Positions 1 through 7,769 of a stretch of DNA of 40,256 nt are shown here, piece after piece. The translations under genes and the position numbers were made by a program. The notes beneath the pieces are model-generated. The model ran no database searches and was not told the origin of the DNA. It worked only from the letters and a program-made list of their open reading frames with translations. The stretch is from a bacterium (GTDB lineage Bacteria > Myxococcota_A > UBA9160 > SZUA-336). The stretch's first letter is position 1, and every line of letters begins with the position of its first letter. The stretch lies in the NCBI GenBank assembly GCA_024226335.1, contig JAAELY010000004.1, positions 1 to 40,256 of the forward strand. Reading direction: 5' to 3'.

Positions 1-1716
1 GATCCGTTTTCCGGACGCGGCCCCGGCGGCCTCACCCAGGCCAAGGACGGATGGGTGATGTTGACCACCCTCGAATCGCATCAATGGGAAGGATTGGCGC
101 GCGCCATGGGAAATCCCGAATGGGCACAATCCGAGTGGTTTCCGACGCTGGAAGGGCGCATGGAGCACCAGGAGGAAATCGACGCGCATAAGACGAAGTG
201 GGCTTCCACGCTGACGCGCGAAGAGATCTACCACGCTGCCCAGCGCGAGGGAACACCCGCCGCACCGGTTCGAAACGTCGCGGAGTTGCTCGCCTGGCAG
301 CAACCCCGCGCGCGCGGATTTTTTCGTGAACTCGAGTTTCCCAAAGCCGGTTGTCTGAGAGTTCCCACCACGGCTGCCCTGTCTTCGGAAACCGGTTGGG
401 TGGGGCGACCCGCCCCGCTCTTCGGTCAACACGATGACGAGATCCGTGCGGAACTCGAAGCTGAAACAGCTCGGGCGGAAGCGCTGCAGCCGGTCAAGCC
501 GCGGGCTGCAAACGGCGGGGGACCGCTCTCGGGGATCCGGATTGCTGATTTCACCTGGGCCTGGGCGGGTCCCCAGGGATCCCTGCTTCTGGGCATGCTC
601 GGCGCGGAGGTGATCAAGATCGAAAGCCGCGCCCGACTCGACCACTCGCGCGTCCACTCCCTCACTGCCGGTTCGCTCGATAGTGGATTCGACGAGTCTC
701 CGATCTTCAACGACCTGAACCTCGGCAAGCGCTCGGTCACCCTGAATCTGCGCAAAGAAGCTGGACGCGAACTCGTGCGCAAGCTCGTGGCTGAATGCGA
801 TGTCGTCCTGCAGAACATGCGTCCGGGGGTTCTCGACCGCCTGGGTCTGGGCTACGACGATCTGCGGGCGATCAAGCCCGACCTCATCATGTTGTCTTCT
901 TCGGCCGTCGGGGCGACGGAGCCCGAGGGAAACTACGCCGGCTATGCGCCCACGTTCGCGTGTCTGTCCGGTATTGCGAGCATCTCCGGTCATCCAGACC
1001 AGCCGCCAATAGCGCTGAGCGGGTCGGTCGATCTGCGCGCTGGAACGGCTTCGGCGTTGGCCGTCCTGGCCGCCCTCGTTCATCGGAAGAACACCGGCGA
1101 AGGCCAGAACATCGACCTGTCTTCAACCGAGGTCATGAGTTCGATGATGGGCGAGGCGATCCTCGGTTACGAACTGAGCGGTCGCATTCCTGAACGCATC
1201 GGAAACCGCGACGATCAAATGGCGCCTCACGGTTGCTACCGCTGTCGGGACAAGGCGGAGTGGGTCACGATTGCCGTCGAGGGCGATGCGCAGTGGAAGG
1301 CGTTTCGTGCATTGCTCGGGGATGCAGAACTGGATTCCAGAGACTTCGCGACCGCGGAAACCCGCAAGCAAAACGAGCCACGACTCGACGAGTGCGTGGA
1401 GCGCTGGACCCGGAAACGCACGCCCGACCAGGCTGTCGAAGAGCTCCAGGGCGCCGGCATAGCAGCGGCTCGTCTCCAGACCGGAGCGAGTCTCGCACGC
1501 GATCCTCACGTTCTGGCACGCGGCGTCTTCGAGATGATCGCGCATCCGCGCCTGGGAGAACTGAAGGTGGTACGCCCACCCTGGCGCATGGAAGGCGCGC
1601 GCGTGAGCGAACCCAGCCCACTTCTGGGTCAGCACAATGACTATGTGCTGGGCGAGATTCTCGGACTCGACGAGGCCGAGATCCAGCGGCTCAGCGAGGA
1701 AGAAATCGTCTACTGA
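1..1716 (+). CDS. CaiB/BaiF family (class III) CoA-transferase, double-domain, 5' end outside window
   Basis: The reading frame is open from base 1, so the gene begins upstream and 571 residues are visible. The first ~140 residues look like the C-terminal part of one CaiB/BaiF domain (GGLTQAKDGWVMLTT, then GTPAAPVRNVAELL). A second, complete domain follows from about GPLSGIRIADFTWAWAGP through LGAEVIKIES, LNLGKRSVTLNL and a C-terminal AGIAAARLQTG segment. Known for the family: these enzymes move CoA between acyl groups through an acyl-enzyme on a conserved acidic residue. By alignment with formyl-CoA transferase that residue falls at the Glu of GQNIDLSSTEV, where the classical enzyme has Asp; Glu there also occurs in homologues. 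Two fused copies in one chain form an intramolecular pseudodimer. The substrate cannot be read from sequence. The next gene is convergent, so this is the last gene of its transcript. Confidence 0.9.
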   Translation, partial: DPFSGRGPGGLTQAKDGWVMLTTLESHQWEGLARAMGNPEWAQSEWFPTLEGRMEHQEEIDAHKTKWASTLTREEIYHAAQREGTPAAPVRNVAELLAWQQPRARGFFRELEFPKAGCLRVPTTAALSSETGWVGRPAPLFGQHDDEIRAELEAETARAEALQPVKPRAANGGGPLSGIRIADFTWAWAGPQGSLLLGMLGAEVIKIESRARLDHSRVHSLTAGSLDSGFDESPIFNDLNLGKRSVTLNLRKEAGRELVRKLVAECDVVLQNMRPGVLDRLGLGYDDLRAIKPDLIMLSSSAVGATEPEGNYAGYAPTFACLSGIASISGHPDQPPIALSGSVDLRAGTASALAVLAALVHRKNTGEGQNIDLSSTEVMSSMMGEAILGYELSGRIPERIGNRDDQMAPHGCYRCRDKAEWVTIAVEGDAQWKAFRALLGDAELDSRDFATAETRKQNEPRLDECVERWTRKRTPDQAVEELQGAGIAAARLQTGASLARDPHVLARGVFEMIAHPRLGELKVVRPPWRMEGARVSEPSPLLGQHNDYVLGEILGLDEAEIQRLSEEEIVY

Positions 1717-1743
1717 GTTCCCGAGCGTGAGCTCTTCAGAGGG

Positions 1744-2124
1744 CTAGTCTTTCTCGTACAGGCCGATGTGTGTCTCGAACTCTTCGATGACCTCGCCGGG
1801 TTTCTGGGAGTTGGCCAGCACCAGATTGCGCAGGTGATCGACACTGTCGACATCCACGGAATCGAACTGGATCCCAAATCCGTCGTCGTCCTCGCGAACG
1901 ACCCGTCCCGACGCCTCGATCAGAATCGGCGGATCCTGTCCATCGAGAAAGATGGTCACCTGGCAGATCGTTCCCACCGGGAGTTGTTTCTCGCCCCGGA
2001 GGTAGATCCCGGAGAAACTCACGTCGCAGACCATCCAACGCAGCGCCTCGGTCCCCTCCACGCGGATTTCTGCGGTCATCTCAGTTGCGGAGCGTTGAAA
2101 TCCGCGCATGTGGGGAAATTCCAT
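1744..2124 (-). CDS. PilZ domain protein, c-di-GMP receptor
   Basis: A 126-residue protein that is essentially one PilZ domain. The two c-di-GMP-binding signatures are both visible: RxxxR at residues 7-11 (RGFQR) and DxSxxG at residues 34-39 (DVSFSG). The beta-barrel continues through GTICQVTIFL and GFGIQF, and the C-terminus is short and acidic. Stand-alone PilZ proteins relay c-di-GMP levels to motility, exopolysaccharide or regulatory targets. The start ATG at 2124 has a plausible AGGGAG about 10 nt upstream; an internal ATG six codons on would still keep RxxxR. It is convergent with the CoA-transferase and divergent from the methyltransferase at 2333, so it is probably monocistronic. The partner is unknown; the surface-glycan block next door is a possible target (inference). 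Confidence 0.85.
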   Translation of the reverse strand: MEFPHMRGFQRSATEMTAEIRVEGTEALRWMVCDVSFSGIYLRGEKQLPVGTICQVTIFLDGQDPPILIEASGRVVREDDDGFGIQFDSVDVDSVDHLRNLVLANSQKPGEVIEEFETHIGLYEKD

Positions 2125-2163
2125 TGGACGGTCTGAACTCCCTGAAGCATTTCCGGCCTCAAT

Positions 2164-2181
2164 GGCTCGGTCCTTCGAGCC
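2164..2181. other. Short inverted repeat in divergent intergenic region
   Basis: GGCTCG and CGAGCC form a perfect 6-bp inverted repeat with a 6-nt loop. It lies between the divergent PilZ and methyltransferase genes. No T-tract follows, so it is not a convincing terminator; it may be chance or a small operator. Confidence 0.2.
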
Positions 2182-2297
2182 GTATCGCGTTCAGCCAAAC
2201 CGGACTTGAGTGAAACGGAAAACAGGTCTTGTGACTCGCGGGAGATGGCGACGTCTTACACCGCTGACGGAATCGGAACGAACTGTCGCCTGCATCG

Positions 2298-2326
2298 TTG
2301 ACCGCTGCAACCGTTGCCAGTAGTTT
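2298..2326 (+). promoter_or_regulatory. Candidate sigma-70-type promoter of the methyltransferase/surface block
   Basis: TTGACC at 2298-2303 and TAGTTT at 2321-2326 are separated by 17 nt. The ATG of the methyltransferase at 2333 lies only 7 nt after the -10 box and has no clear Shine-Dalgarno, so a transcript from here would be leaderless or nearly so. This is a by-eye match only; the organism's promoter consensus is unknown. Confidence 0.3.
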
Positions 2327-2332
2327 TGCGGC

Positions 2333-3022
2333 ATGGGGGGGGAACGCACCAAGGAGCGTCAATACGAAGTCCTGCTTCGGTACGCCCGGCAGCATGGTTT
2401 GACGTCCCTCGGCCTCATGACGAATCAGGCCTGGCTCGACGATCCCAAACGGCTCGCGTTTACCTTTGCCCGCTACAAGTTTGTGGCGAAGATGTTCGCA
2501 GGACGCGGGAACGTACTCGAGGTCGGGTGCGGGGACGCGTTTGCGACGCGGATCGTCGTCCAGGAAGTCGGCTCGCTGACCGCCACCGATTTTGATCCGC
2601 TCTTCATCTCAGACGTCAAGGATCGCATGGGCGATACCTGGCGCTTCGCGGCCGAGAGCCACGACATGCTCGACAAACCTTTTCCGGGCAGTTTCGACGC
2701 GGCCTACGCACTCGACGTGTTCGAGCACATCGAACCCGCAGACGAGAACCGCTTTCTCGGCAATATCGTGGACTCGCTGGCGCCACACGGGGCCGTCATC
2801 ATCGGCATGCCTTCGCTCGAGTCTCAGGCCTACGCGTCGGAGATCAGCAAACAGGGGCACGTGAACTGCAAGACGATGCCCGAGCTTCGCGAGACAATGG
2901 AGCGCTTCTTTCACAATGTGTTCACGTTCTCGATGAACGATGAGGTGGTCCACACCGGATATCACAAGATGGCGCACTATCTGTTCGCTCTCGGATGCGA
3001 GAGGCGGGAGGAACCGCGCTAG
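2333..3022 (+). CDS. Class I SAM-dependent methyltransferase
   Basis: A 229-residue protein with the Rossmann-fold methyltransferase signature. Motif I is VLEVGCGDAFAT at about residue 61, the acidic end of strand 2 is TATDFDP, and FDAAYALDVFEHIEP is the motif IV/post-motif region. IIGMPSLESQAYASEIS follows, a pattern common in methyltransferases of polysaccharide and LPS loci. The family transfers a methyl group from S-adenosylmethionine to an O, N or C acceptor; the acceptor here is not evident. The gene opens a run of co-directional surface-assembly genes, 64 bp ahead of the E1 alpha gene. The start used is the ATG at 2333 (inside ATGGGGGGGGAA), which has no strong ribosome site; a later start would cut into the helical N-terminus. 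Confidence 0.8.
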   Translation: MGGERTKERQYEVLLRYARQHGLTSLGLMTNQAWLDDPKRLAFTFARYKFVAKMFAGRGNVLEVGCGDAFATRIVVQEVGSLTATDFDPLFISDVKDRMGDTWRFAAESHDMLDKPFPGSFDAAYALDVFEHIEPADENRFLGNIVDSLAPHGAVIIGMPSLESQAYASEISKQGHVNCKTMPELRETMERFFHNVFTFSMNDEVVHTGYHKMAHYLFALGCERREEPR

Positions 3023-3086
3023 TGCTCGAAGCGGGAGCGAACCGGACGATCTCGATCACCGTTCGAGACTCCTGGTCGGGTGCCGC

Positions 3087-4064
3087 ATGACGCGAGTGGA
3101 TGACGAAACACTGATTCGGTTGTACCGAACGGTCCTCGAACTTCGGCAAGCCGAGATCACACTCGCCGAACTCTACAAAGAGCAGATGATGCGAACTCCG
3201 ACCCATTTTGGTGTCGGACAAGAAGCGGTTGCGGCGGGCGTCTGTGTGGCGCTGCAGAAATCGGACCTCATCTACAGCCACCATCGCGGTCACAATCACT
3301 ACCTGGCCAAGGGCGGCAGCCTCGACGGGTTGGTGGCTGAACTCTATGGCAAGGAGACGGGTTGCTCCCGGGGTCGCGGCGGATCGGTGCATCTCACGGA
3401 TCTTTCTGCCGGGGTCGTCATCACGACGGCCATCCTCAGCCAGACCATCGCAGTCGCCGCAGGTACGGCGCTGGCGTTCAAGATGGACGAAGACTCCCGC
3501 GTCGTGGCGGTCTTCTTCGGGGACGCATCTCTCGAAGAGGGTGGCTTCTACGAGGCCATCAACTACGCGGCCGTGAAATCCCTACCGGTCGTCTTCGTGT
3601 GCGAGAACAATCTCTACTCGACCGAAAGCCCTGTCGGCGTACGCCAGGCGCCTGGTACGTCACTTTGCGAACGCGTGCGTTCATTCAAAGTCGAAGCCCA
3701 CGAACTCGACGGCAACGACGTGTTTGCTGTTCACGAAGCGGCGCTCGCGGCGGCGCAGCGCTGCCGTATGGGGCAAGGGCCGGTCTTCCTGGAGTGCATG
3801 ACCTATCGCTGGCTCGAGCACGTGGGGCCGAACTACGATCACGAACTCGGTCGCGCCTACAGAACGCGCGAAGAACTCGAGTCATGGCAGGAGCGCTGTC
3901 CCGTCCGCCGGGCCGGCGAGCGTCTCGTCAAGGACGGTCTGGCCAAACCAGAGGAACTCCAACTCTGGCTCGATGAGGCCAATGCCGTGATCCAGTCCGC
4001 GGTGGCACGCGCCAAGGACGCTCCTTTCCCGAATCCGGTCGATCTCTTCGACTACGTCTACTGA
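3087..4064 (+). CDS. TPP-dependent 2-oxo acid dehydrogenase-type E1 component, alpha subunit
   Basis: 325 residues from the ATG at 3087. The open frame runs further upstream into the methyltransferase gene, but homology to E1 alpha begins just after this ATG. Recognisable E1 alpha elements are GVGQEAVAAGVCVAL, the SHHRGHNHYLAKGG loop, GRGGSVH, and the TPP/Mg motif starting GDAS (145-148) and closing at ENN (173-175). The GDA...ENNLYS form is one I associate with E1-like proteins in polysaccharide loci rather than with pyruvate dehydrogenase itself (recall, not a search). E1 enzymes decarboxylate a 2-oxo acid and hand on the hydroxyalkyl-TPP intermediate. The beta subunit follows after 7 bp, so the two form an alpha2beta2 enzyme. 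No lipoyl E2 or E3 gene is in the window, so a conventional acyl-CoA-forming complex is not supported here. Confidence 0.88.
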   Translation: MTRVDDETLIRLYRTVLELRQAEITLAELYKEQMMRTPTHFGVGQEAVAAGVCVALQKSDLIYSHHRGHNHYLAKGGSLDGLVAELYGKETGCSRGRGGSVHLTDLSAGVVITTAILSQTIAVAAGTALAFKMDEDSRVVAVFFGDASLEEGGFYEAINYAAVKSLPVVFVCENNLYSTESPVGVRQAPGTSLCERVRSFKVEAHELDGNDVFAVHEAALAAAQRCRMGQGPVFLECMTYRWLEHVGPNYDHELGRAYRTREELESWQERCPVRRAGERLVKDGLAKPEELQLWLDEANAVIQSAVARAKDAPFPNPVDLFDYVY

Positions 4065-4071
4065 GGAATCC

Positions 4072-5100
4072 ATGCGCACACTTTCCTACAGTCGGGCGAT
4101 CTCCGAAGGTCTGGTCCAGGCGATGCAACGGGACGAGAACATTTTCGTGACCGGCATTGCCGTCGACTACCCGTCGGGAATCTTCGGCTCTACCGTCGAG
4201 CCTGCCGAGATGTTTCCCTCGCGCGTCTTTGATGCGCCCGCCATGGAAGACGGACTCACGGGGATTGCGATTGGTGCCGCGGCCGTCGGCAAGCGACCCG
4301 TCATTGTGCATCCGCGCAATGATTTCATGTTTCAGGGCTTCGATCAGTTGATCAATCTGGCGGCCAAGTGGAGCTATATGTACGGAGGTCAGGCCGGTCG
4401 CGTTCCGATCGTAGTCCGGGCGGTGATCGGTCGCGGCTGGGGTCAGGGGGCGACGCACTCCCAGAGCCTGCAATCCGTCCTGGCGCATTTCCCCGGGCTG
4501 ATCGTCGCCATGCCCGCGATGCCCGCCGACGCGAAAGGCTTGTTGTTGACGGCTCTGCAACAAGATTCCCCGGTCGTCCTGCTCGAGCACCGGACGCTTT
4601 ACGGTCACGAGGGTGAAGTTCCCGAACGTCCGATCCCGATACCTTTTGGTCGAGCGGCCGTTTGGCGCGAGGGAAGCGATCTCACGATCGTCGCGACTTC
4701 ACTCATGGTCCACGAGGCGCTGGCCGCCGCCGAAGAACTCATGCGCCACGGGATCGACGCGGAGGTCGTCGATCCCCGGACGATTCGGCCTCTCGACGAG
4801 GAGACGATCCTCGCGTCGATCCGCAAGACGGGTCGATTGATCGTGGCCGATACGAGCTGGGAGTTCTGTGGATTCGCTTCCGAGGTGGCGGCTCTGGCCG
4901 TCGAGAAGGCTTTCCACGCGCTCAAGGCACCGGTTCGGCGAATCGCATTGGCGGATTGTCCAGCGCCAGTGTCCCAGCCTCTCGAAAACGCGTTCTACCC
5001 GAAAGCGTCGACCATCGCCCAGGCCGGCCTCAACCTCTTTGGATCGAACTCCACCGTTGGTGAGATCGACCACGAAGACAGCTTCAAGGGGCCGTATTGA
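4072..5100 (+). CDS. TPP-dependent 2-oxo acid dehydrogenase-type E1 component, beta subunit (transketolase pyrimidine-binding domain)
   Basis: 342 residues, full length for E1 beta. The pyrimidine-binding domain shows the catalytic Glu region VFDAPAMEDGLTGIAIGAA, then IGRGWGQGATHSQSLQ and FPGLIVAMPAMPADAKGLL. The C-terminal transketolase-like domain has GSDLTIVATSLMVHEALAAA, DPRTIRPLDEETI and KTGRLIVADTSW. GAGGA precedes the ATG by about 5 nt, only 7 bp after the alpha subunit stop, so the pair is co-translated. The catalytic residues expected for TPP activation look intact, so it should be active with the alpha subunit. With no E2/E3 nearby, the acceptor of the active aldehyde may be a small molecule or sugar, as in transketolase-like chemistry (inference). 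The next gene starts inside this stop codon. Confidence 0.88.
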   Translation: MRTLSYSRAISEGLVQAMQRDENIFVTGIAVDYPSGIFGSTVEPAEMFPSRVFDAPAMEDGLTGIAIGAAAVGKRPVIVHPRNDFMFQGFDQLINLAAKWSYMYGGQAGRVPIVVRAVIGRGWGQGATHSQSLQSVLAHFPGLIVAMPAMPADAKGLLLTALQQDSPVVLLEHRTLYGHEGEVPERPIPIPFGRAAVWREGSDLTIVATSLMVHEALAAAEELMRHGIDAEVVDPRTIRPLDEETILASIRKTGRLIVADTSWEFCGFASEVAALAVEKAFHALKAPVRRIALADCPAPVSQPLENAFYPKASTIAQAGLNLFGSNSTVGEIDHEDSFKGPY

Positions 5101-6179
5101 GTCGCACGCCAAACAGTGGGAGCGCCGCTCGCGATGTCGTAGAAGTCGCCGAAGAGCCGCTGTCCGATCCCGCACTCCGGTCCGACCAGATCGCAACCGG
5201 GTCCCGACTGAAGCGGGCACTGAAATTTCTGCTGCCGTTCGCGGTGAGTGGGGGTCTGCTCGTCTGGCTGATCTCAGGTCAGCTCACCGGCCCCGAAGTC
5301 GACCGGGCGAAGCTCCTGGATCTGGTGGTTGGCTCGCTCGTGATCTGGGTTCCCGTCTTTATCGCGTACGGGGCATTCAGCTTGTTGCTTGAGGCGTACT
5401 CGATCCTGCGCCTGATGCCCGACGGGAATCACTCACTTACTCTCTGGACTGCGGCGCGCATCAAGGCGGCGAGTTATCTGCTCTATATCGTCAGTTATGC
5501 CGTAGGTGCTGGCACGCTGTCGTTCTTGCTACCTCGACGGGCCTCGATCTCGCTTGCGCACGCGGCGGGCGTTGTTGCTCTGATTGCGGGTTTTGACCTC
5601 GCCACGCTCGCACTCGTGACCGGAGTGAGTGCACTCCTGTTACAGAGCGGAGCGGCGGGGATTCCTCAGGAATGGATCGAGCGTATCCTCGGTCTCGGCG
5701 GGCTGCTCGCAGCCTGCATCGTGCTCGGAGTAGCGCTGCTGCGGGCCCGTCGATCGCTGGGGCCGCTGGACCGATTGCGGGAATTGAGCCTTTTTCGCGC
5801 GGCGCGGGAAACCCCGCCTCGACGGCTCGTGGAACTGGCGCTCGTGCGTTTCGCTTTCGTCTGCGGCTTCATCGCCTCGATGTGCTCGGTCATCTACGCT
5901 TTCCGGATCGAGGTACCCGTTCCCGATGCGATCGTGAACGTGGCGTTGGTCTCGGCGGTGTCCAGCCTTCCGATCGCCTTTGCCGGTCTGGGGACCGGTC
6001 AGGCGGCCTTCGTCTATCTGCTGAAGGACTGGGCCGATCCCGGCACGCTGATTGCCTGCAGTTTGACCATGTCGGTGGGCATGATCGCTTTGCGCGGCTT
6101 GATCGGGTTTATTTTCTCGCGCGAGTTCGCCCTCGAAGCGCTCCAGGCCGCGCGCCAGGAATCCCAAGAGGGAAATTGA
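5097..6179 (+). CDS. UPF0104 / lysylphosphatidylglycerol-synthase-type transmembrane protein, flippase-like
   Basis: 360 residues, strongly hydrophobic, with about eight membrane segments starting at LLPFAVSGGLLVWLISG. The C-terminal SSLPIAFAGLGTGQAAFVYLL segment matches the conserved glycine-rich end of the UPF0104 membrane domain, the domain that acts as a flippase in MprF. No soluble aminoacyltransferase domain is attached. The family is often found in glycolipid and polysaccharide loci and is thought to move lipid-linked material across the membrane. The start is TTG at 5097, forming a TTGA overlap with the E1 beta stop; no ATG occurs until well inside the first membrane segments. In this block it is the natural candidate for translocating the product (inference). 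Confidence 0.75.
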   Translation: MSRTPNSGSAARDVVEVAEEPLSDPALRSDQIATGSRLKRALKFLLPFAVSGGLLVWLISGQLTGPEVDRAKLLDLVVGSLVIWVPVFIAYGAFSLLLEAYSILRLMPDGNHSLTLWTAARIKAASYLLYIVSYAVGAGTLSFLLPRRASISLAHAAGVVALIAGFDLATLALVTGVSALLLQSGAAGIPQEWIERILGLGGLLAACIVLGVALLRARRSLGPLDRLRELSLFRAARETPPRRLVELALVRFAFVCGFIASMCSVIYAFRIEVPVPDAIVNVALVSAVSSLPIAFAGLGTGQAAFVYLLKDWADPGTLIACSLTMSVGMIALRGLIGFIFSREFALEALQAARQESQEGN

Positions 6180-6230
6180 GGCGGGGTTGCTAGAAATTCC
6201 GCGTCGTTTTCCCCTATCTTTTCGCGAAGT

Positions 6231-7205
6231 ATGCTCGAGCACACCGGGGGACATCAGGGGTCGGATCGCGTCGTCACGCTGGGGCGACGTGGATTCATCG
6301 CGAGCCATCTGCTGCGCGAACTCGAGCGCAGGGCGTGTCCCGTTCTGGCGCTGGGTCGAGACGCTGTCGATCTGACCGAAGCCGCTTCGGTCGACAAGCT
6401 CTCGGGTCTGCTTCGGTCCACGGACATCGTGGTGGTCGATGCCGCTCTGCCTCCCGAACGAGGACGGGATTTTCGCGCGTTCTCGCAGAATCTGCGCATG
6501 GTCGAGCATCTGTGCGAGGTATTCGACAAGAACCCGCCTGCGCATGTGATCTATCTGAGTTCGGATGCCGTCTACGATGCTAGCAAGATTCCCCTGGATG
6601 AAGATTCGACACGAGAGCCGATCAATCTCTATGCGTTGATGCACACGGCGCGCGAGATGTTGCTGGATTCGGTTCTCGAAACCCGCGGAGTACCGCTGTG
6701 CATCTTGCGCCCGGTGAACATCTTCGGTCATGGCGATCCACACGGAAGCTACGGGCCCAACGCATTCGTGAATCAGGCGATCGCGGAACGACGCATCACA
6801 CTCTACGGAAGAGGCGAAGAGCGGCGCTGTCATCTCTACATTGGCGATGCGGTTCGGCTGATCGCCCTCTGCATCGAGAAGCGCAGTCGAGGATCGATCA
6901 ATCTGGCCCAGCCCGGCGTGACGAGTTTCATGGAACTCGCCCAACACGTTCAGAAGCAGTGTCCGTTCGAAGTTCGGTTCGAGTTTCGGCCCCGCACGGT
7001 TCCGACCATCCACCGCCCCTACAAGATCACGCAGGTGTTTCGCTTCATCCAGAATCGGGGTCGCCCGATCGGTCCGATCGTGCACCGGCCTTTTGATTCG
7101 CGTCAGCTGGTGCGTTCCTTTCCCGAATTCGAATTCACTCCCCTTGATACCGCGCTCGAGGCTTTCATCCGCACCGCGATCGATGCGGCGAGCACTCATG
7201 CCTGA
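6231..7205 (+). CDS. NAD-dependent epimerase/dehydratase-like extended SDR with altered catalytic motif
   Basis: 324 residues with the extended SDR plan. The nucleotide loop is GRRGFIA (G18, G21, A24 instead of GxxGxxG), followed by the ALGRD turn, the VIYLSSDAVYD strand with the catalytic Ser region (110-111), and NIFGHGDPHGSYGP and DAVRLIALCIE further on. The catalytic YxxxK is replaced by YALMH: Tyr134 is kept but the Lys position is His138. Active family members oxidise or epimerise nucleotide sugars using NAD(P). The His substitution makes standard hydride chemistry doubtful, so this may be a non-canonical enzyme or a sugar-binding relative. It starts 51 bp after the UPF0104 gene and belongs to the same surface block. 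The C-terminal half is more divergent than in UDP-glucose epimerases. Confidence 0.75.
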   Translation: MLEHTGGHQGSDRVVTLGRRGFIASHLLRELERRACPVLALGRDAVDLTEAASVDKLSGLLRSTDIVVVDAALPPERGRDFRAFSQNLRMVEHLCEVFDKNPPAHVIYLSSDAVYDASKIPLDEDSTREPINLYALMHTAREMLLDSVLETRGVPLCILRPVNIFGHGDPHGSYGPNAFVNQAIAERRITLYGRGEERRCHLYIGDAVRLIALCIEKRSRGSINLAQPGVTSFMELAQHVQKQCPFEVRFEFRPRTVPTIHRPYKITQVFRFIQNRGRPIGPIVHRPFDSRQLVRSFPEFEFTPLDTALEAFIRTAIDAASTHA

Positions 7206-7244
7206 GAGGCGTGTCGTCAACAGACTGTCCCCGAGGCCCGCGCT

Positions 7245-7766
7245 GTGCCGACCCTGGCAGGCCTGGCGTTGAGCCCGCTGATGGTCGGAGTCGGGTTGCT
7301 CGGGGGGCTGTTCTTCGCTCACCTCGCTCTATGGCGTGTCTGGGTTCCGCGTCGGCCCACACTCGTGCTCTTGGGGATCTTCTTCGGAGGTCTGGTTGCG
7401 GGCCTCGTGGGTTGTCTCGCACTTGGCTGGCTCGAAGGGCCGTGGCCGGTGTTGCAGGTGCTGTTGTTTCACGGCTCGTTCTCTCTGGCTTATGTGGTCG
7501 CGTATTCCGGAATCGAGGCCACGAGTCCTTCGCTGGCGATCGCCCGCGCCGTGCGGCGGGCCGGACCGAAGGGTTGCACCTACGTGGAACTCTCTTCTCT
7601 GGTGAATGATCGCGCCTATCTCGAGCCGCGACTTCGAGCACTGGAGAACAGCGGTGCCGTACTCGTCGATCAGGATAGCTACCGGCTTAGCCCGCAAGGG
7701 ATGCGCTGGGCCCGTCTGATGAAGATCGCGAGTGATGTCTTCCTGAACCTTCCCAAGGGTTCTTGA
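7245..7766 (+). CDS. Small membrane protein with C-terminal winged-helix-like domain (paralogue 1)
   Basis: 173 residues from a GTG at 7245; no named family recognised. Residues 1 to about 95 are hydrophobic with three or four membrane segments (VGVGLLGGLFFAHLALW; LVLLGIFFGGLVAGLVG; VLQVLLFHGSFSLAYVVA). The remaining ~75 residues are soluble and look like a winged helix: AIARAVRRAG, then CTYVELSSLV, a recognition-like helix YLEPRLRALENSG and a wing AVLVDQDSYRLSPQG. The tail ends in a further hydrophobic helix. The next gene has the same architecture and alignable C-terminal halves, so the two are paralogues and may form a heterodimer. The wHTH could bind DNA at the membrane or serve only as a protein-interaction module (inference). 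It sits between the SDR and the large membrane proteins. Confidence 0.7.
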   Translation: MPTLAGLALSPLMVGVGLLGGLFFAHLALWRVWVPRRPTLVLLGIFFGGLVAGLVGCLALGWLEGPWPVLQVLLFHGSFSLAYVVAYSGIEATSPSLAIARAVRRAGPKGCTYVELSSLVNDRAYLEPRLRALENSGAVLVDQDSYRLSPQGMRWARLMKIASDVFLNLPKGS

Positions 7767-7769
7767 GAG

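Noticed and set aside
5640-7322. A 560-codon minus-strand open frame
   Set aside because: It lies opposite the UPF0104 and SDR genes, is rich in Arg, Gln and Asp with no domain pattern, and is the usual mirror frame of high-GC coding DNA.
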